A DNA stretch of 11,427 nt from Rickettsiales bacterium (GTDB taxonomy: Bacteria; Pseudomonadota; Alphaproteobacteria; Rickettsiales; UBA3002), in contig CANEUT010000039.1 of the NCBI GenBank assembly GCA_947441895.1, positions 1 to 11,427 of the forward strand, in the 5' to 3' direction. Shown piece by piece: positions 7,089 to 11,427 of the stretch (the first letter of the stretch is position 1; the number at the start of each line of letters is the position of its first letter). The translations under genes and the position numbers were made by a program. The notes beneath the pieces are model-generated. The model was not told the DNA's origin. It saw only the letters and a program-made list of their open reading frames with translations, and ran no database searches.

Positions 7089-8300
7089 ATGACCAAACCA
7101 CGCGTGTTATCGGGCGTTCAGCCCACCGGCAATTTGCATCTGGGCAATTATCTGGGTGCCATCCGCAATTGGGTGGGGCTGCAAGATAGTCATGAATGTT
7201 TGTTTATGCTGGCCGATTTGCACGCCATTACCGTGCCGCAAAATCCGGCGGATTTAACGCGTAACACCCGCGAAACCGCCGCCGCTTACATCGCTTGCGG
7301 CATCGACCCCACAAAATCGGTCATCTTTCCCCAATCCGCCGTTTCCGCCCATGCCGAACTGGCGTGGATTTTGAACTGCCATACGCCGCTTGGCTGGTTG
7401 AACCGCATGACGCAGTTTAAGGAGAAGGCTGATCTTCCCAAAATTGATATCGAACATATTTTAAAGGATATCAAGACACTCAAGAAGTGGCTAGAGTTCT
7501 CAATACGATCTGCTGAGGGCAATCCAGAAATATTCAAGAATCAAAATTTTGACGAAGCGGGATTGTCAGAAAATAAAGAATTACTGCAACTAAAAGGTTT
7601 TCTAAAAAGCAATGATTCCGTCCTTGAATACCTTGAGGCGATAACCCAAAAATCTGAAATGTCAAAACTCGGCCTCTACGCTTACCCTGTGCTGATGGCA
7701 GCTGACATCATCGGCTATCACGCCACGCATGTGCCGGTAGGTGCCGATCAGAAACAGCATTTGGAACTGGCGCGCGACATTGCGGGTGCCTTCAACCGCG
7801 CCTATGAAACCGAATTCTTCCCCATCCCTGAACCGCTGATTTTTGGCGAAGGCACGCGCGTCATGGCGCTGACGGATGGCACGAAGAAAATGAGCAAGTC
7901 TGACCCGTCGGACTATTCACGCATTACGCTGACGGATGATGCCGATGCTATTTCTAAAAAAATCAAAAAAGCGCAGACCGATTCTGATCCATCCGTCACG
8001 TTTGATGAAGAAAATCGCCCATCGGTTGCCAATCTGCTGCGGCTTTACGCGGCACTCAGCGATTCAACTCCGCAAAAAGTGGCCACCAAATTTGCTGACC
8101 TCAAAACCGGTCAGTTCAAATCAGCATTGGCGGATTTGGCAGTGCAAAAACTCGCCCCCATCACCACCCGCATGCGCGAATTGATGACGGACACCACCAC
8201 GCTGGATGGCATTTTGAAAACCGGCGCCGAGAAAGCCCGTGCCATTGCGTCACCCATTTTGGCCGATACCATGAAAATGGTGGGGTTTTTGAAGGTTTGA
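7089..8300 (+). CDS. trpS: Tryptophan--tRNA ligase with an in-frame insertion
   Basis: Class I aminoacyl-tRNA synthetase that charges tRNA-Trp with tryptophan using ATP in the cytosol. The start at 7089 follows GAGGA (7078-7082). The ATP-binding HIGH-like motif is TGNLHLGN (13-20) and the KMSKS loop is exact (267-271). The tryptophan-specificity helix is VLMAADIIGY (201-210), with Asp206 at the place of the indole-binding Asp of the Bacillus enzyme; VPVGADQKQHLELARDIA (215-232) is typical. The protein has 403 residues, whereas bacterial TrpRS usually has about 330-350. The excess lies between MTQFKEKA (107-114) and GLYAYP (195-200), where about 80 residues replace the usual loop of roughly 9. 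That part is AT-rich and Lys/Glu/Leu-rich. The frame is unbroken and all catalytic motifs remain, so the enzyme is probably active. Confidence 0.97.
   Translation: MTKPRVLSGVQPTGNLHLGNYLGAIRNWVGLQDSHECLFMLADLHAITVPQNPADLTRNTRETAAAYIACGIDPTKSVIFPQSAVSAHAELAWILNCHTPLGWLNRMTQFKEKADLPKIDIEHILKDIKTLKKWLEFSIRSAEGNPEIFKNQNFDEAGLSENKELLQLKGFLKSNDSVLEYLEAITQKSEMSKLGLYAYPVLMAADIIGYHATHVPVGADQKQHLELARDIAGAFNRAYETEFFPIPEPLIFGEGTRVMALTDGTKKMSKSDPSDYSRITLTDDADAISKKIKKAQTDSDPSVTFDEENRPSVANLLRLYAALSDSTPQKVATKFADLKTGQFKSALADLAVQKLAPITTRMRELMTDTTTLDGILKTGAEKARAIASPILADTMKMVGFLKV
7431..7670 (+). other. Atypical AT-rich insertion within trpS (TrpRS residues 115-194)
   Basis: This codes for the extra segment between the MTQFKEKA and GLYAYP motifs of TrpRS. 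Counted by hand, bases 7441-7670 hold 80 G+C of 230 (35%), against 61 of 110 (55%) for 7321-7430. Codon use shifts to A/T-ending codons (AAA, GAA, ATT, TTA) and returns to the neighbours' style after about 7670. The encoded residues are Lys/Glu/Leu/Ile-rich and likely helical. No intein, zinc-finger or other known motif is seen. GATATC occurs twice near the start (7446-7451, 7467-7472), but no long palindrome was found. Confidence 0.7.
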
Positions 8301-8330
8301 TTTCGCTTTGCGCCGAACAGCTTCATCACT

Positions 8331-8397
8331 GTCATTCTGAGTGTAACGAAGAATCTCTTTATACTTACCCAAGATCCTTCGCTTTGCTCAGGATGAC
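8331..8397. repeat. Palindromic repeat, GTCATTCTGAG...CTCAGGATGAC type
   Basis: Outer arms GTCATTCTGAGTGTAACGAA... (8331-8356) and ...TTCGCTTTGCTCAGGATGAC (8372-8397) are inverted copies of a 26-base unit with seven differences. They are separated by a 15-base AT-rich loop. The element lies 30 bases after the trpS stop, where it could end transcription or stabilise the mRNA. Units of this sort are common dispersed intergenic elements in proteobacteria. Confidence 0.8.
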
Positions 8398-8498
8398 AAA
8401 ATCAAATTCACTAGCCGTCGCACACAACTCTTGCTAAACTGATGCCAACATTCTGATTTGGGGTAACGCTTATTTTCTCGTTATTACTTGGCATCTTA

Positions 8499-9146
8499 TT
8501 GCTTCCGCTGCGCTTGGCTTCACTGGCATTTACGCTATTGCTGCTGCCGCTGAAGCTGCTGCCCACCCTGTTCAGCTTGGCGTGGTTTCCGGTTGGCCTC
8601 ATCACCCGCAATTTGTTTCTGGTCATTATTATTGGGGTGGTGCTGGTGATTTACATCATCTTCAAAACCAGCGACGGCAAACTTGAAAACATTACCCCCT
8701 CGCCCGCCCCCGTGGTGCAAATGCAGGAAGGGCCAGCCAATGGCAAAGCCCCAGTGATTGACCCAGTGCTAAAAAAGGAAAATGGCGACAGCGCCTTCGC
8801 CACCGATCTTTATGCCACCATGACCACGCCCGAACGCGCCTATTACAGCACCATTTTCTTCTGGGCGATGGCCAACTTGCCAAACGGCCAAAGCCACAGC
8901 TGGAACAATGGCAACATTGCCGGAACACTGCGCCCAAACGATACATTTAAAAATAATTCTGGCGTCACCTGCCGCCGTTTCAGCGAGGCGCTGAAAGTGC
9001 ATACCATTCAGCAAACCCTCACCGGCATTGCGTGTGATAGTGGTGGCGGCACCTGGTGCAAGCTGAAACCCAACGCCACCCCGTCTTGCGGCCTTGGCCA
9101 TCAGCCCGGTGCACTTGAAGGTTTGAAGAAGAGTTTGGGTTTATAG
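8499..9146 (+). CDS. Membrane-anchored protein with a surface-antigen-like (RT0821/Lpp0805, 17 kDa antigen) C-terminal domain
   Basis: The N-terminal ~55 residues are strongly hydrophobic, with a segment near 1-32 and a second at about 39-55, so the protein is probably tethered to the inner membrane. A Pro-rich linker (66-95) follows. The C-terminal part has the pattern WNNGNIAGTLRPNDTF (135-150), SGVTCRRF (154-161), TGIACDSGGGTWCKL (175-189). This resembles the W-N...G-x-x-x-P...CRxF...G-x-A-C...G-x-W signature of the RT0821/Lpp0805 surface antigen domain. Four cysteines (158, 179, 187, 197) suggest disulphides in the periplasm. The start is uncertain: TTG at 8499 is the first conventional codon in frame, but a better ribosome site (GGGG, 8460-8463) fits an ATT at 8472, and the frame is open from 8457. 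The function is unknown; a cell-envelope role is inferred. Confidence 0.75.
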   Translation: MLPLRLASLAFTLLLLPLKLLPTLFSLAWFPVGLITRNLFLVIIIGVVLVIYIIFKTSDGKLENITPSPAPVVQMQEGPANGKAPVIDPVLKKENGDSAFATDLYATMTTPERAYYSTIFFWAMANLPNGQSHSWNNGNIAGTLRPNDTFKNNSGVTCRRFSEALKVHTIQQTLTGIACDSGGGTWCKLKPNATPSCGLGHQPGALEGLKKSLGL

Positions 9147-9159
9147 TTTTCTTTGATAT

Positions 9160-9228
9160 GTCATGCCGCACTTGTTGCGGCATCCGTGTAAGCCAAGCGC
9201 GCAGACCCCGCAATAAATGCGGGGTGAC
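9160..9228. repeat. Double-hairpin palindromic repeat between convergent genes
   Basis: GTCAT...TGAC ends enclose two hairpins: TGCCGCA-CTTGT-TGCGGCA (9164-9182) and ACCCCGCA-ATAAA-TGCGGGGT (9205-9225), with perfect 7-bp and 8-bp stems. The element fills the gap between the surface-antigen-like gene (ends 9146) and the glycosylase gene (ends 9232), so it could terminate both. It shares its end sequence with the repeats at 6985 and 8331 but has different stems. Confidence 0.75.
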
Positions 9229-9231
9229 AGA

Positions 9232-9873
9232 TTAGCGCAATAAACCAACCGCTTTCGTCACAATTTCATCGAACATCGCCTGCGTCAGCCGCCCAGTGGA
9301 AACATTATAGCGGCTGGTGTGATAGCTATCGAGCAGCAGGCCACTCCAGGCCGCGGTTTTAATTTCATGGGTGGCGCCATGGGCAAATTTATAATCTTTC
9401 GCCTTTAGCTTGAACGTGCGCAGCACCGCCTGATGCGAGGTGAGGCCCAGCGAGATGATGATTTTCAGCTTCGGCATAGCACCCAACTCGCTGATGAGGA
9501 ACGGGTTGCATGCTTTTTCTTCCGCTGGCGTGGGCTTGTTTTCTGGCGGCACGCACCGCACCGCATTGGTGATGCGAACATTGTTCAGCGTAAAACCGTC
9601 ATCGGCGCGGGCGCCATAATTGCCGGTGGCAAATCCATTCTTGGCCAATGCTTCATAAAGCACCACGCCGGCATAATCCCCCGTGAAGGGGCGGCCGGTG
9701 GCGTTGGCCCCTTTAAGGCCCGGGGCAAGCCCCACCACTAGCAATTGGGCATCCAGCGCGCCGAATGACGGCACTGCGCCGTTATAAAATGATGGGTAAG
9801 CCGTTTGATTTGCCTCACGAAAAGCAACTAGCCGTGGGCAAAGCGAACATTGGCTGGGGGGCGGTGTGAACAT
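9232..9873 (-). CDS. Uracil-DNA glycosylase, family 5-like (UDGb), iron-sulfur type
   Basis: Removes uracil, and in characterised relatives other deaminated bases, from DNA to start base-excision repair. The N-terminus has CSLCPRLVAFRE with Cys9 and Cys12; Cys107 (NAVRCVPP) and Cys122 (EEKACNPF) complete the four ligands of a 4Fe-4S cluster. Motif 1 is GLAPGLKGANATGRPFTGD (48-66), typical of family 5 rather than family 4. Motif 2 is SYHTSRYNVSTGRLT (183-197), with His185, Ser187, Arg188 and Asn190; Thr stands where HPS is usual. At 213 residues it is a normal size. The ATG at 9873 is the only start that keeps CxxC near the N-terminus. It has no ribosome site; the heptamer repeat lies directly upstream. 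Confidence 0.92.
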   Translation of the reverse strand: MFTPPPSQCSLCPRLVAFREANQTAYPSFYNGAVPSFGALDAQLLVVGLAPGLKGANATGRPFTGDYAGVVLYEALAKNGFATGNYGARADDGFTLNNVRITNAVRCVPPENKPTPAEEKACNPFLISELGAMPKLKIIISLGLTSHQAVLRTFKLKAKDYKFAHGATHEIKTAAWSGLLLDSYHTSRYNVSTGRLTQAMFDEIVTKAVGLLR

Positions 9874-9877
9874 AACC

Positions 9878-9946
9878 GTGAATGGTGAATGGTGAATGGT
9901 GAATGGTGCTAGCCCAACTATTCACTATTCACAACTCACCATTCAC
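9878..9946. repeat. Heptamer inverted repeat (4 x GTGAATG facing 4 degenerate heptamers)
   Basis: The left arm (9878-9905) is four exact tandem copies of GTGAATG. The right arm (9919-9946), read on the - strand, is four heptamers: GTGAATG, GTGAGTT, GTGAATA, GTGAATA. The spacer (9906-9918) contains GCTAGC. Both arms are exactly 28 bases, so they can fold into a long hairpin. The element starts five bases upstream of the glycosylase ATG and lies between that gene and the divergent groESL promoter. Confidence 0.85.
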
Positions 9947-9965
9947 AAAAATAATCACCCCTTCC

Positions 9966-9995
9966 CTTGACACCAATCTCACCCCACCCTATATG
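9966..9995 (+). promoter_or_regulatory. groESL promoter (sigma-32/RpoH-like, also a good sigma-70 match)
   Basis: CTTGACA (9966-9972) is followed after 17 bases by TATATG (9990-9995), within CCTATATG. This fits the alphaproteobacterial heat-shock promoter pattern of CTTGAC, about 16-18 bases, then CYTATNT. It also fits a sigma-70 promoter with an exact -35 and ideal spacing. It lies about 105 bases before groES. No CIRCE operator (TTAGCACTC-N9-GAGTGCTAA) is seen in the leader, so HrcA control here is unlikely. Confidence 0.7.
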
Positions 9996-10099
9996 CCACC
10001 CACCTTTCGCTTATGGCCGCAGAAATCCTTGTTATTTTACAATATGCACCACCGCAGCGAAGGATGGCAAATGTTTGAACATTTTTATTGGAGATAGTT

Positions 10100-10417
10100 A
10101 TGACCTCAATTCGCCCATTGCATGATCGCGTCATTGCGCGTCGCTTAGAAGGTGAAGAAAAAACCGCCGGCGGGATCATCATCCCCGATACGGCAAAAGA
10201 AAAGCCCATCCAAGGTGAAGTGCTGGCTGTTGGCCCGGGCGCTCGTGATGATTCGGGCAAGCATATCGCCATGGATGTGAAAGTGGGTGATGTGGTGCTG
10301 TTCGGCAAATGGGCCGGCACCGAAGTGAAAATCGACGGTGAAGACCTGCTGGTGTTGAAAGAATCTGACATCATTGGTGTGGTTGAAGGCAAAAAAGCTG
10401 GTAAGAAAGCCGCCTAA
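10100..10417 (+). CDS. groES: Co-chaperonin GroES
   Basis: Heptameric lid of the GroEL folding chamber in the cytosol. The ATG at 10100 follows GGAGA (10090-10094) and gives 105 residues; an in-frame TTG at 10088 lies on the ribosome site and is rejected. The start SIRPLHDRVIARR is canonical. The mobile loop that docks onto GroEL is EKTAGGIIIPDTAKEKP, and the core follows with GEVLAVGPGA, VGDVVLFGKWAGTEV and ILGV-like DIIGVVE. The C-terminus carries a short Lys/Ala tail (GKKAGKKAA), making it slightly longer than the usual ~96 residues. It is the first gene of the groES-groEL operon, with a 67-base AT-rich gap to groEL. Confidence 0.98.
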   Translation: MTSIRPLHDRVIARRLEGEEKTAGGIIIPDTAKEKPIQGEVLAVGPGARDDSGKHIAMDVKVGDVVLFGKWAGTEVKIDGEDLLVLKESDIIGVVEGKKAGKKAA

Positions 10418-10484
10418 TACGCCCGTTCAAAAATTATTAATCTTATTGATTTAATTCAATTATTTATTTTATGGAGTTCATGTT

Positions 10485-11427
<943 letters not shown>

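Noticed and set aside
7431..7670. Intein or frameshift as the explanation of the TrpRS insertion
   Set aside because: The segment is shorter than known inteins and lacks the splicing residues (Cys/Ser start, terminal His-Asn). The reading frame is continuous and in phase on both sides.
9878..9946. CRISPR-like array
   Set aside because: The units are 7 bases in direct tandem without spacers and form an inverted pair of arms, unlike a CRISPR array.
9996..10099. CIRCE operator in the groES leader
   Set aside because: No TTAGCACTC or GAGTGCTAA half-site is present.

Overview
The window reads as chromosomal DNA from an alphaproteobacterium of moderate GC content (about half G+C). Pointers to this class are a Cys-free (Asp-type) HemB, a long three-domain Xaa-Pro aminopeptidase, a C-terminal domain resembling the RT0821/Lpp0805 surface antigen, a family 5-like uracil-DNA glycosylase, and a groESL promoter fitting the alphaproteobacterial heat-shock pattern. 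I cannot name a genus. No phage, transposase, tRNA, rRNA or CRISPR array was found.

Layout. Positions 1-51 may be the 3' tip of a + strand gene. Aminopeptidase P (54-1889, -) is divergent from a secreted BMP-family substrate-binding protein (1982-3046, +). A hairpin-rich gap (3047-3211) precedes a leftward cluster: hemB (3212-4222, -) lies downstream of two unrecognised membrane proteins (4273-5427 and 5503-6861, -). trpS (7089-8300, +) runs the other way and has a palindromic repeat in its leader. Next come a membrane-anchored surface-antigen-like protein (8499-9146, +) and a convergent uracil-DNA glycosylase (9232-9873, -). Last is the chaperonin operon groES (10100-10417, +) and groEL (10485 to the window end, +, truncated).

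Most of this is housekeeping: peptide turnover, tetrapyrrole synthesis, tRNA charging, base-excision repair and protein folding. The genes do not form one pathway.

The strongest anomaly is in trpS. About 70 extra residues sit between the conserved MTQFK segment and the GLYAYPVLMAAD segment. They are encoded by a tract of about 35% GC, whereas the coding sequence just upstream is about 55%. It looks like an in-frame insertion of foreign or fast-evolving DNA in an essential enzyme. Second is the pair of adjacent, unrecognised membrane proteins, which share a layout and may be diverged duplicates. The intergenic gaps also carry four different palindromic repeats. Three end in GTCAT...ATGAC, and one is built of 4 + 4 inverted heptamers directly upstream of the glycosylase gene.
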